Of a DNA stretch of 64,000 nt, positions 1 through 10,966 are shown in pieces. The DNA is from Telmatactis stephensoni (taxonomy: Eukaryota > Cnidaria > Anthozoa > Actiniaria > Isophelliidae). Position 1 is the first letter of the stretch, and each line of letters starts with the position of its first letter. Position numbers and translations under genes: made by a program. The stretch lies in NCBI GenBank assembly GCA_029948255.1, contig JALIZF010001782.1, forward strand, positions 624,001 through 688,000, in the 5' to 3' direction. The notes below the pieces were generated by a model, which was given only the letters and a program-made list of their open reading frames with translations, had not been told where the DNA came from and did not search any database.

Positions 1-129
1 AAAGGATCGAAAAGACAAAAGGATCAAGTAAACACAAGGATCAAGTGGACAAAAGGATTGACAACACAAAAGGATCAAGCAGACAAGAGGATCGAAAACA
101 TAAACGAATCCAAGGAACCTGTCAATAAA
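1..129 (+). repeat. Degenerate AAAGGATCAAG-type direct repeats, open in frame 1
   Basis: The first 120 bases contain about six imperfect copies of a purine-rich unit (AAAGGATCAAG followed by about ten bases rich in ACA/GACA). Frame 1 is open from base 1 to a TAA at 130-132, so this could be the end of a charged, repetitive exon, but nothing else supports coding. It lies just outside the Harbinger element and may be host sequence or part of an older repeat. Confidence 0.4.
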
Positions 130-434
130 TAATTGTTTTGCTTTCTAACTAAGGGCCGATTCGCACTAGCGCAAAGTTTGTTTGTTTAGACACAAATTCT
201 GTCATCAAGACCGGAAACCAAGTGCGAATGTGTTTGTTCGACTTGAAAAAATTGTTCGGCCGGGCCGAAAACATCAAAAGCACCGATGGGGAGGTTTGGA
301 GCCCTACAAACCTAGGACAAACGTCAAAATTTGACAGATTCGTCAATTATCACTTGCTAATTGCTTCATAACACTGATATTAAGTGCGGGAATTGAATTA
401 CATACAGTTCTGAGGTCACCGTTGAGTGTTCAAC

Positions 435-1489
435 ATGTCGTTTTATCCTCCTCAGTACTATAACTTTTATGGCTCGCAAATGCTCGATCCATACGATTAT
501 TACGAGCAACAGCAAGCTCGTAATCAGGGCAATCAACCTCAAAGACAACTTCAACCTTCCCAACTGGGGAACTGGTCTCAATCACAGAGCGGAAGAATTG
601 GCGGGAATGACGAGCAAGACAAAGCGCCACCAAAACCTAACAAGAAATCAGAAAGCTTCAAAGCTGACGAAAAGAAGTATTATAACTTTTACAGCTCGCA
701 AATGCTCGATCCATACCAACAACAGCAAGTTCGTAATCAGGGCAATCAACCTCAAAGACAACTTCAACCTTCCCAACTGGGCAACTGCTCTCAATCACAG
801 AGTGGAAGAATTGGCAGGAATGACGAGCAAGACGAACAAGACAAAGCACCACCAAAACCTAACAAGAAATCAGAAAGCTTCAAAGATGACGAGGAGAAGT
901 ACATGATAAACTTATGGGTGGCTTATCATGAAAGGCTGGAAAGCAAGGATTCCAGAAAGTATTGGTCTAAACTTGTGGACGAACTCAATACTAAGTACAA
1001 CAACAACAGGGCTCTGGAAAAGGTCAAGCGTAGAATTAAATATCTAATTGAAAAGTACAAAGAAAGAAAGGATTGGAATAAAAAAAACAATCAGGAGGAA
1101 ATATATGGAAATCTCCCCACTATGAGGAGATCGACTCTGTACTTGGTGTGCACGATGTAGTTGAGCTAGAGCGCATTGGCGAAGCTGGCTGCTCTTCGAG
1201 CTCGACTTCTTCGAGTGCTGAAAGTACGCCAACTACAGCTTCTGATTCCCCAAAGGGGACGCTTAGCACTGAGGAGACACAAAAAGATCAAAAGAATCGA
1301 AAACGATCGAAATCTGCTGCGACGAAGAGAGTAGAAGAAGACGAGAGAGAAGAGAAGTTTTTAAAAGCAATGACAGAGCAGGGGGATAAAATGGCGCAAG
1401 TTATACAAAACATGCAGGAATCTCAAGCGAAAGTTATGTCTGGGTTCATGGATGCAATGACTGCCATAATGAAGAACATGACAAAGTGA
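435..1489 (+). pseudogene. Harbinger Myb/SANT-like DNA-binding protein, one frameshift
   Basis: In Harbinger elements this protein binds the transposon ends and helps bring in the transposase; that role is family knowledge. The frame runs from ATG 435. The first part holds two tandem copies (about 70 residues each) of a Q/N-rich segment beginning YYNFYxSQMLDPY, so it duplicated internally. Then comes a helical Myb/SANT-type domain (from YMINLWVAYHERLESK to KYKERKDWNKKNN, about residues 155-220). At about 1107-1115 (CTCCCCACTA) the frame breaks. The expected continuation, a conserved HYEEIDSVLG-like motif followed by a Ser-rich and coiled tail ending MKNMTK at 1489, lies one frame over, so a single-base indel explains the break. 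A sequencing error cannot be excluded. Confidence 0.85.
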
Positions 1490-1728
1490 ACTATATTGAC
1501 AAATAATCGTTTTATATAAGGAACTGTTTTATATAAACTTCCAAAATTGTTACAGTTCTATAGCACATATGTAATCCATGTAATCACAACCCCCGGAATC
1601 ACAAGTATGTACACTCACGGTATGAAGGTGAATATTATTACTTGTTGCAATGAAAAAAATATAACTATAACTATTATACATTTTGATTATGAACGGAAAC
1701 GAAGAAATATTCATTAAATATTTTTTTA

Positions 1729-2940
1729 TCACAGATACTTTTTTAAAATATCTCTAATTTGCTCGCCGTCTTGTAACCCTGGTTGGTTGTTGTGTTGACC
1801 GCCATCGTCATCACTATCATAATCATCATCATCCCATTTGTCTCCCATTATTATGCAGAAGTTATGCAAAACAGCACATGCAATTACTATTTTGGAAACT
1901 CTACCGACATTAGCTTCGTCTATGCAATTTAGAAGACGCCATCTACTTTTAAGAATTCCAAATGCGCATTCTACTTGAACCCTCACTGAAGATAGAGCGT
2001 AATTGAAATCAATTTCATCTGGATCTACGGTACCTTCTGGGAAGGGCTTTTGCAGCCAAGTAGAGATGGGGTATGCACTATCTCCGACTAGATATGGCTT
2101 TATAGCATGATTTCCAATTCTGTAAATTGGACCAGCACTAAGCACATCGCCGCGTTCAGCTTTTTCATAAATAGTTGAGTTGCGCAAAACACGGGCGTCC
2201 TGAATACTACCGGGGAAGCCTCCGGCTATGTCCATAAATAATCGCTTGCCATTGACGATTCCTTGAAAAACAACATCGTATTGAGAGTATCGGCTCCAGT
2301 AATCGACTTTACTTTCGATGGGAGCTTTTATTTCGATGTGTGTGCCGTAAATCGCCCCAGCAATGTTGGGAAGGTCAGATAGATTTTCAAATGTTTTGAT
2401 CGCGTCTTGGGTCTCAGCAATGGTCGACGGAAATTTTATGTACTCGTTTCTGATTGAGTATAAAGTGTTCACAACATCCTCAAAAGCTTCAAAAGCAGTG
2501 GTTTGTCCAACGTTCATGGCAACTCCAGTATTACCATATCCGCCACCGTGGGCTAATCGATACAAACCGATGGCTACGATTTTGTTAGGTGGAATACAGT
2601 TCCTGAATCTAGTGTTTTGACTTTGAATGTGCGGTGAAATTATAGCCACCAGAGCATCAAATGTATCCCTTTTCATTCTCATCTGGCGAAAGAAGAACTC
2701 CTCTGGGATCATTCGCTGACTGTAGTGAATTTCAAACCACGATTGCAAAGGATGCGGCAATACCCAATAGGGTCAATATCTTCGTCGATGCCTTCGTCTA
2801 TTTCTGAGTCGTAGAATGCCTTGACTGAAAATATTCCATCTCCAATAGCAGAGAAGAATGATAAGGTTTTGCTGATAGTTATAGTAAGAATAAATTGCCA
2901 GCAAAAATACTACTAGAGCCACAAAATTGATCGGAAGCAT
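1729..2940 (-). pseudogene. Harbinger DDE transposase, in-frame UGA and D-to-Y at the first catalytic site
   Basis: DDE_4-type nuclease that would cut and rejoin the element ends. An ATG at 2940 opens a frame with a hydrophobic N-terminus and an Arg-rich stretch (RNRRRHRRRY), then hits TGA at 2775-2773. The same frame resumes as PYWVLPHPLQSWFEIHY and runs 343 residues from 2760 to the stop at 1729. Numbering from 2760, a helix-turn-helix lies at about 59-88, the second Asp is in VGDSAYP (D227) and the Glu in VECAFGILKSRW (E264). The first catalytic Asp, expected in GAIDGTHI, is Tyr here (GAIYGTHI, Y138), explained by one G-to-T change. The C-terminal tail is acidic. Two independent lesions make loss of activity very likely. 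Confidence 0.93.
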
Positions 2941-3200
2941 GATGAATTATATAACTTGTAAAAATGTAAACAAACCCACACGTGCGTTCTGCTCGCGGGG
3001 TAGTGCAAAACCTGACTCTTCGCAAATAGGACGTGATTGACATTTTCAATTACAGATTAACTTTCGGCCTGTTCAGTGCAAATGAACAAGTCAAACAACT
3101 TTTTTGTCCGAGACAAACTTGATATCATTTTTGGTCGGGCCGAACAACATTTGTTCGTCAAGTGCGAATCGGCCCTAACTCCCAAGTCTGATATTTCACA

Positions 3201-3434
3201 ATGAACAAAACAGCACGTCTAGACAAGATCTGTGAAATGCAACTGAATGAAATAGACACCTTGACAGATATAAAAGAAAAGTCGAAGGAAACCTACAGTC
3301 TAAATGCAAATGAGTCTTTAACATCAGAAGCCAAACAAGAATTGCACTGCATTGCATGCAATTTTCAAAGGTTCAGAAAGAAAGTCATTAAAATGTTGAA
3401 GCTGATGGAATCACTGGAAAAGAAAATGGAGTAA
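3201..3434 (+). CDS. Small charged coiled-coil ORF or terminal exon, unknown
   Basis: A 77-codon frame starts at ATG 3201, just outside the Harbinger right end, and ends at TAA 3434. The product is Lys/Glu-rich and helical (for example QRFRKKVIKMLKLMESLEKK) with two Cys in LHCIACN. A possible acceptor (ATTTCACA) precedes the ATG, and an ATTAAA-like polyadenylation signal follows at about 3453, so this could be the last exon of a host gene or of an older element into which the Harbinger jumped. I do not recognise the family. Length and composition argue for real coding only moderately. Confidence 0.35.
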   Translation: MNKTARLDKICEMQLNEIDTLTDIKEKSKETYSLNANESLTSEAKQELHCIACNFQRFRKKVIKMLKLMESLEKKME

Positions 3435-3582
3435 AGCTGACCTACTAATATATTAAAGAAACGGCTCTTTTAAGAGCCACAACATGTGGAAAAGTCATGA
3501 ACATGTGCAATTTATTAATTAGATTAGATTTTGACTGCCATTATTGATTTTTAATGATGGCTATATGTGTGAAAATATATTT
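3435..3582. other. No gene seen: short flank between elements
   Basis: AT-rich sequence with a possible polyadenylation signal for the small frame upstream. No ORF, TIR or RNA gene is visible. Confidence 0.5.
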
Positions 3583-5087
3583 GTGACCCTATTTGCGAAA
3601 ACCGGGCTTAACGAAATTAGCGTTAAAGCATTATTTCATTTCAACGCGTTTTGGACTGTTGAGAATGCGTTAGAAAACATTACCAACGCTTTGAAAAACA
3701 TTCTCAACGCTTCGGCAAGCATTCTCAGATCGTTGAAATAGCACTTGAGAAACCGTTTAAAAACATTCTCAACGATTTTCATGAGCATTCTCAGAGCGTT
3801 GGCATAACATTTAAAAAACGGTTTGAAAACATTCCCAACATTTTGTTAGTAAAATAATCAATCAAATTCCAACGGACTGCATGAAGGTCAGAGTTCACAG
3901 AATACCAAAAACCACCGTAATCATTTTTATACCAAGGGCATAACATTTGGGAAACACATTCCTTACTCTTCTGTCAAATGCGTCTGTGTTGAAAACACTA
4001 AATCGTACTTAAATAAATAAATAAATATTTTGTGTTTTCAGGTAATAAATTACACTCAAATGGTAAGTGAGGGAAAATTCAATAAACATTTACAGTGTGT
4101 TTGAGAAGATGCTAATCAGATTAAGTTTAAAACTTTGATTGATTTCATTCGTACTTGAAACAAATTCACATTAAATAAGAAGTGTTAAAGATTGCGTTTA
4201 GAATTGGGAGACTGACGATTCAACCAATTTGAAGTTTCAAAAATTGTTACTGTAATATCCACAGAGCAGCGCAGATTCGTTTAAGTAATAAAACACATCT
4301 AGTGAAACGAAATTTTTTCTTCTTAATTAACGAGAAAGTGAGAAAATGAACCACGTTTAGTTTCGTCACGCATGGTTGTGTTGAGGATTTGCCTGGCGTG
4401 ACGAGACTAAAATGACTGCGAAGGAGTCTAAACCGTTAAAGGAAAATGATTATTTAGTTTGAAGTAGTTGACAAAGAATAAATAAAAACAATGGGTTTAA
4501 AATCTACTGAGAACTGTTAGATTACTGCTATTTGCCTGAGTTCAAGAAGATCAGTAAAGGTTAACGTGTTGGCAGTAAATGCATGTGTCGATAGATGTTA
4601 CAAAACGCACGGCTCAGCTTGAATCAATGAAAATTTTCAGACTTCTGCAATCCACCATACTGAACTAGAATACCCTCTTGGCCCTGCACACGCTGTTGGT
4701 GTACAAAAGTGTCTCATTTTTTCTAACGCTAGGTTTTGTTGATTTTCTTCACAAATACGAAGTATTTTCAAACAAAATTACACACGAAGAAATAATAGCC
4801 CATGTTCAGCCCAGTCGCAAATTTTGTTGTTTATAACAACGAGAAATGAATATTTCAGAGAATAAAGAAGATCCGATGTTGAAATTTTGTCGAAAATTTC
4901 AAGGGATCGAACTTGTAAAATTCAATCTTAAAATGTACTTTTCTCAATTTGGATGGGTATTTTTTTAAGTATTGGGGTGAACATAAAATTCTCTACTATT
5001 CTGAAGAATTCCAGTACAAAAGGTTTTATAGTTATGGAGAAAAGAAAAGAAAAGTAGCGTTAGAATGGTTTAAAAAATAGTGGAGAA

Positions 5088-5345
5088 AATAGACATGGCA
5101 CGATAACACGCATTTTCGTGCCTAACGCGCGTTTATATGCACCATTTCGTGCCTTGAGAAGCACTCGATGTCACCTCATTCCGTGCCTTCAAAACAGTCG
5201 AGCGCATGATTTCTTTCCTTATCCTATTTTCAACAGCTGACCGCTTGATTTCGTGCCTCGATCGAGCGCCTGAATTGTTCCTAATAATAATTTATTACGC
5301 TCGACTCATTTCGTGTTCTTATTGTTTTTCACGGCGATCGATCAA
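5088..5345. repeat. Left subterminal repeats with TTTCGTGCC motif
   Basis: Six or seven copies of (A/T)TTTCGTGCC or close variants at irregular 30-50-bp spacing, each near a GCGC or CGAGCG step. The mirror array at 17220-17440 uses the complementary motif (GGCACGAAA/GGCACGATT). This symmetry, about 400 bp inside both ends of the 13-kb element, suggests transposase binding sites (inference). Confidence 0.65.
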
Positions 5346-6007
5346 TCCGGATTGTCTTGTTTTTCTCCATTTAAAGTATATTACTGCTTTGAACAAAGCT
5401 TGATGTCAAAAGCTACATGTACTCACGAGAAAGCTTTTGAGATTTAATACTGAATAAATAAGTAGCGTCTAATTCGCGATACTGAACACTAATATTTCTT
5501 TCCTTTTTATCCACCATACTATGAAATCTACATAATTTATGTATGTGTAAATTATTTATACTGCATACTAATTGTGTTGAATTAAATATTTTGGAAATAA
5601 TTAATCAATTTGTTGTTTTCATCACAGGATTTGAGGCAGTGATCAGTTTAGAAGATAGAAAAAGTTGGGAGGCAGTCGTTCGAAGATCAAGAAGACATAT
5701 TCAGCATAGCTGTAGAACAATCAATAAATTAGAAACAGCAAAACTGTGTTTATTACCTCATACGTAATCTATGATTGGTAGAAAATAGCAAATGCAGCTC
5801 ATGTAGCATTGCTTTTTCACCCAATGTAAAATAACAAGTTGAAGAAGACTGAATTATGCATGTCACTTCCTAGGCTAAGCCAAAATTACAAATTTGTAGT
5901 TAACTTTTTGACTGATTGAAAATGCAAAACTTGAGTGCTCCCAATTAAAATGTGGGATCAGTTAACAGTATTGTTGTATCATGCATTCCAGTGCAAGAAT
6001 AATATAC
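5345..6007 (+). other. Mostly non-coding; possible terminal exon at 5629-5767
   Basis: A good acceptor (TTTTCATCACAG, ending 5628) precedes an open stretch of about 45 codons ending at TAA 5765-5767 (product like GFEAVISLEDRKSWEAVVRR, basic and helical). It could be the last exon of another cargo gene on the plus strand, but I see no upstream exon. The remainder is AT-rich with no recognisable feature. Confidence 0.3.
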
Positions 6008-7893
6008 TTAAAATAAAAATTCTTCATAGTCTTCAAGTGAAATCATTCTTGAGAAGCAATCTTCATGGCATTGAAAAAGCATCTCTTCATCATCCTCTGA
6101 AAGTCTTAATCCTGTAGAGTCTACTTTCACTGAACAAAAATTATACTCAAAAATGGCACATAAAGTTTCAATACTTCCTTCGCCTTTTAGGCAATAAGCA
6201 ACGTTCAAAAGTCTCAAGTGCCGATGTGTTTTGAAGGCAGAATTATGAAATGCACTATGGTTGACGGTAGAGCAATCCAGCATAATGAGAGTTTGAAGCT
6301 TAGGACAGGCACTCGGTAGAGATAGAAAAAAAGTATCATCAATTTTGCAATGGCTTATGTTTAAATCTGGTCTGTGGCAAATGTTTGGGGGACTGAGAAC
6401 GAGTGCTTTGATTGGTCACTTCCGGTCACTTCAGAATGTGTTGTTGTTTAGTTTCTTTTGGGAGGCGAATGAAGAAATTTGTGCAAAAATAGACGTGTAA
6501 AATTTAAATCTGGCATTCTGTTCTACAGCGTGTGTATTTTCCATGGTTTGGAGAAGTTGCTTATGAAGGCTGAAGTGTTTTACTGTGATTTTTGTGGATG
6601 TAGAGGATCGTGAACTTTGTAAGGCGACTAACACGACATGGCGCGTACCAACTAACAAACTCCAACTATCAAAACTTTCACGAAATTTTTCAGCTTACCT
6701 GAATGTGAGAACTCTTCCATTCAGTCCCACTAAGTACTACCAGCCAGTCCTACGTGGCTTAGGCAGGATATATTCCAGTTCTCATAAAAACCACACAAGA
6801 TTTTTGCACTTTTTCGGATAATTTTCTTTGAAACTTTGTCAAACTTATGATTGATTTACGGCAAACTACAGGTGAGTAAATTGTCCCATTTTTTGTTCAA
6901 TATACGGATATGACTTCAGTTTTGGGAAAAATAATAATAATAAGTTCATATGATTCTTGTTATAGTAATGTGAAAAGTTTCTTATTATCCGTCGCGATTT
7001 TTTTCCTCTGTAAATACGAATCAACAAAGTTTGAAGTTTTGATTTTGCATGTGCTTCATTCACCAACCAAAGTTTTTCAAAACGCCGTTCTCCGGCCATG
7101 TACCCTGAATCTCGATATGGGTATGTAAAGTATGTCGCTCAACAATTGTTGTGTGGCTTAGGCTATATATTATATCCTCAGGAATAAAAGTTTACGAGTA
7201 GGATCGCCATAAAATATCGTCGGCGGTCGTCTTTGATCTTGTTTCTTCGTCATTTCGAGCAACGGCTTACAAAGTTCACGATCCTCTAAATCCACAATAA
7301 TCACAGAAAAACGCTTCAGCCTTCTTAAGGAAAGTCTTCAGACCGTGGAAAATACACATGCTGTAGAATGGAATGCCAAATTTAACATTTACACGTCTTT
7401 TTTTGCACAAATTTCTTCATTCCCTTCCCAACAAAAACAAAACATCACAATTCTGAAGTGACCGGAATTGACCAATCAGAGCGCTCGTTCTCAGTCCCCC
7501 AAACATTTGCCACAGACCAGTTAAATAGACAAGACCTTTCATATTCAAGTTTGTAAAGCCCATTCGTTGTGTTAGATTTTTGGTCAGCCAGGCACAGCTA
7601 AGACATCGCAATAACCTCGTCCTGGTAATGCATCCATGCACGGTGTTCCAATTAAGCGAGTGGCATTCGTCAATAATTATATCTTTTGTTGACTTACACA
7701 CAATCTCACAAAATGCTTTTGGAGTTAGAAGACGTTGGTATCCCAAGTTGACATGAATCCAGAGTTGTGGTTGTTTGACAAGCACATTCCAACGACGACA
7801 AACCAAACGAATACGGAATATTTTTTCAAATGTTGATAGATGTTCAAATATATAGCACAATATTTCATCTGGTACGTCATCGATAGTAGCCAT
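6008..7893 (-). pseudogene. F-box/leucine-rich repeat protein, interrupted by a 1.15-kb transposon
   Basis: F-box proteins recruit substrates to SCF ubiquitin ligases: the F-box binds Skp1 and the LRRs bind the target (family knowledge). ATG at 7893 begins MATIDDVPDEILCYIFEHLS, an F-box at about residues 5-45 ending RLVCRRWNVLVKQPQLW. The first part runs to GLVYL at 7527. After the insertion 6367-7520 the same frame resumes as NISHCKIDDTFFLSLPSACP and continues through LRR-like units (LQTLIMLDC, LRLLNVAYC) to an acidic tail and stop at 6008. Removing the insert and one TSD restores an uninterrupted single-exon frame of about 245 codons, so the gene was intact when hit. It is cargo within the 13-kb element. 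Confidence 0.82.
6367..7520. mobile_element. Long-TIR DNA transposon inserted in the F-box gene
   Basis: Ends CTGGTCTGTGGCAAATG... (6367 on) and the inverted copy (to 7520) pair over about 260 bp at roughly 80-85% identity. A 6-bp duplication TTAAAT flanks it (6361-6366, 7521-7526). The central 600 bp has no convincing ORF, so it is non-autonomous. The junction re-forms the F-box reading frame exactly. Six-base TSDs are uncommon; I do not assign a superfamily. Confidence 0.88.
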
Positions 7894-7942
7894 TCAGAAA
7901 TAAAATTTAAAATAATACAAACTTAGGGTTATTTTAAAACGA

Positions 7943-8230
7943 CATAACAAGCACGAAAAGCACGATTTTGATGTATAAAAGTAGGTAAACAGGCACGTTA
8001 CCGCGCGCATAACAAGCACGATTTTGATGTATAAAAGTAGGTAAACAGGCACGTTACCGCGCGCATAACAAGCACGAAAAGCACGATTTTGATGTATATA
8101 AGTAGGTAAACAGGCATGTTACCGTGCGCATAACAAGCACGAAAAGCACGATTTTGATGTATATAAGTAGGTAAACAGGCATGTTACCGCGCGCATAACA
8201 AGCACGAAAAGCACGATTTTGATGCACTAA
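7943..8230. repeat. ~65-bp tandem repeat, about 4.5 copies, upstream of the F-box gene
   Basis: The unit begins CATAACAAGCACG (starts near 7943, 8009, 8064, 8129 and 8194; the second lacks nine bases) and contains GCACGATTTTGATGTATA and a CAGGCACGTTACCGCGCGC block. It shares the GCACGA core with the subterminal arrays of the same element. It lies about 50 bp upstream of the F-box ATG and contains TGTATAAAAG, so promoter or binding-site roles are possible (inference). Confidence 0.85.
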
Positions 8231-9024
8231 GGGCATCAAAAGCATGTTATCATGCGTATAATAAGCATAAAAGCACAAAACCACTTTTTAAAAACCCTTT
8301 CGCGTGGTGATCAGATACGGATAATAACGAAAAAGAAATGAAAAAAAAAAACAATGAAAACAAGTCTTGACACGGGAAAGAGTGTGTCAAGTCTGCTGGG
8401 CATATGACAACTAAAATATACAGAAATCAGTTGAGACTGAAGAATGTCTATGTAATCTAAAGGGTGTTACTTGTTGCGGTGTAAGAATTCTTTACTGCAT
8501 GTTTCAATGATGTACATGCCGGTTTCAGTGGCGTAGCGAGGGAGAGCCCCCTATTTATAATAGTCATTGAAGATTTTATGGCAAAATTGTCTTTGATTTA
8601 TCACATGGATCTACAGGCTTCTATCTTTCTCAACAAGTACTTCTCAAGACTATTAATATCCTAAACTAAAGTCTTTTTATCAGTCAAGGTTTGTTGCATT
8701 GCTACATTGCTTAAAAACGTTCCGCTTACTTAAGTCACAAATTTCTGATAGTCTACTAGTAGTATTAATAAACAAATTTGATTTTCAGTTTACATTCGTC
8801 TTTGCAAGTTAGAACTCTAAGTCTCGTAAAGGGTTTTGAACGGGCCGAAACATCATTGTTTTGAAGCAATGTAGGCTTGTTAGACACATGTCCGTCAAAC
8901 ACATTGTTGTCAGACAAGGGAGCTACCCACCCGAAATTCCGATCATACCTAACTTGCCAAAAACAAGTATACTGGGCCCATAGGCCCAGCATAAAAAAAA
9001 GGAAAAAGAAACCTAAAAAAAGAC
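8231..9024. other. Non-coding leader of the transposase-like gene; hAT-like end fragment near 8526
   Basis: No ORF of note. CAGTGGCGTAGCGAGGG at 8527 resembles the terminus of many hAT MITEs (recalled, not searched), but I found no partner end or TSD. A similar lone CAGTGGCGGGTCCAGGG occurs at 16018. The stretch before 9025 is A-rich and likely 5' leader. Confidence 0.35.
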
Positions 9025-10966
9025 ATGGGAAAGACATCTGGCAAAGAAAGACTTCAAAAGTCAATCGAGCGGCGGAAAAAGCTGAACAGGGAACGAGCTA
9101 GAAGGTTTTATGAAAAGAACAAGCAAAACCGCAGCAAGCAACCATCTGTTAATCTAAATCGTAAGACGAAAAATAGAATACTTAACAAAGTTAGAACGAT
9201 TCTTCCAAGCACTCCGGAAAAGAAAGCTTCAATCATCGAGAACCTGCTTGATAGTCTGGAAACAAGAAACATTTTAGCTAAAAAAGGCCGTCTGTATGGT
9301 GAAGAGGAAGAGAAGAGAATAGCAACTGCAACTGTAGCTATCAACAATGTTAAAGAGGCTGTTACGGCAATTAAACACAAGAGAAACACTGATTCTAGAG
9401 TAGCAATGAATGTTGGAATTTCAATGCTGTGTGGCAATAAAGACAGAATGCAGACCTCTCTTTCCAAAGAACTTGGTATCACCAGAAGGATAGCTATGAG
9501 TACACAACATCGTCTAAATGCATTGTCAAAAGACACTCAGGTACCATGGACGTTTACGAAAAGAAAAACCAGAAATGATGCTATTCCAGAAGAACACCGT
9601 AAACTTGCTCATGACTTTTGGGCCGAGAGAGATATCTCAAGACCTACTGGAAACAAGAGAGACGTATCAAGACAGCGAATTGGTCCACATCAGTACATAG
9701 AACATGAGAAACAAATCCTCGAGAAAACACAAACTGAAGCTTTTCTTGCATTTAAACAAATGTACCCAAACATCGAAATGGGCCAAAGATACTTCGAAAG
9801 TTGTAAGCCATTTTACGTTGTTCCTGCTCGTACCAAAGATCGTAACTCCTGCTGCTGTAGAACACATGTTGAAGCACAGATGCTATTCAAGTCATGTATG
9901 AGATACAGGCAAACATTGACAAGAAACAACAAAGTTCAAATCTTCACCCACTTGACAGATCTTGTGAATTCAACTCTATGTCACAAACGAGCGGAACAAA
10001 AATATCATGAAAACAGCTGCCTTTCACGGAAATGCAACCAATTTATCTATGAGTTTGGAGGACTTTGATTTTCCAATAATACGAAACTATTTTGAAACTT
10101 CTCATGCAAAAGGACCGCAAGATGGAGCAGGTGCCAATCTCAAGCATAAATGTGATATGGCAGTGATAAGATGTGAAGTCATTATTCAAAATGCTCGTGA
10201 TTTGTACCAATTTGCGGAAAGCCACTTTAAAGAGCCATCAACAAGTCTTTACCAATCACACAATGTTCGACTCAGAAGGCGTGTTTTTTTCTACGTTGAT
10301 CAACTATCACATAATCGGAACGATCGCCTCTTCAAAGCAGACAAAGGAATACGCACTATTCATAGTGTATTGTCTGATAAGCAGAATTTAAAGCTTTCAA
10401 CACGCCAGATAACATGCTACTGTGAATATTGTTTGGAAGGTGATTATTCCAATTGTCTTAAAAAGGACTTTGTTTCTCCTTGGAGTGAAATAGAAATGGA
10501 AAAAGAACATCACGACAGAAGAGTTACTAGAGCTACAGATGTAGAAGATGATGACAACGCAGAAGAAGACGACGTAGAAGAAGACCTACCAGAGCATATC
10601 TATGACTTTATTTTTATTGATGCGATAGTTGCAATTGCTTCGGGAGATAAAGGAAGTGACTATTATTTGTTGATGGTCACCGAGTGCAGCCACACATTAG
10701 ACTCGAGAGAAAAAGACGACTGGGGATCTGTATATCCTGCTGAAGTGACAGTCGTGAAAGGTCATTTCTTTGAAAATTTACAACAAACAAGAGACAAAGG
10801 CGAACTTTTACTTTTTAAGTATATTTGCGAAAAAAGTGCAATTGTTTACTCCGTGACCATTACATTAATTTGTAAAGACGTTAAGGTGTTTGACGAAAAA
10901 AACAAAGTCTACTCATTACCTAATGAAGAACATGAAGACATTCTTGAATCTTTAGATGGATTCTAG
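9025..10966 (+). pseudogene. Transposase-like protein missing its middle (uncharacterised invertebrate family)
   Basis: ATG 9025 opens a frame of 347 codons with a basic, bZIP-like N-terminus (RRKKLNRERARRFYEKNKQN). A KRDVSRQRIG...LAFKQMYPNIEMG region and a Cys/His signature follow (FESCKPFYVV...CCCRTHVEAQ, later LCHKRAEQKYHENSCLSRKC). The frame shifts near 10036-10080; a second frame continues with ETSHAKGPQDGAGANLKHKC, then an acidic linker and HIYDFIFIDAIVAIASGDKG, to the stop at 10966. I recall related uncharacterised invertebrate proteins in which the Cys-rich part and the GHGKGAADG-like motif are separated by about 150-200 residues holding the acidic catalytic positions. That segment is absent here, so the deletion probably removed the active site. 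The family match is from memory. Confidence 0.6.

Larger units (their letters stand above)
153..3175. mobile_element. PIF/Harbinger DNA transposon, decayed
   Basis: A perfect 15-bp terminal inverted repeat (GGGCCGATTCGCACT at 153-167, its complement at 3161-3175) is flanked by a 3-bp duplication TAA (150-152 and 3176-3178), the TWA target preferred by Harbinger elements. Inside are the two expected genes in convergent order: a Myb/SANT-like DNA-binding protein on the plus strand and a DDE transposase on the minus strand. Further subterminal similarity (a GGCCGGGCCGAA-type motif near 256 and 3135) lies just inside the TIRs. Both genes carry disabling changes, so this copy is not autonomous. 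Confidence 0.95.

Noticed and set aside
9108..9536. 142-codon hydrophobic frame on the minus strand
   Set aside because: Antisense of the Lys/Arg-rich transposase-like N-terminus; hydrophobicity is a codon-complement artefact.
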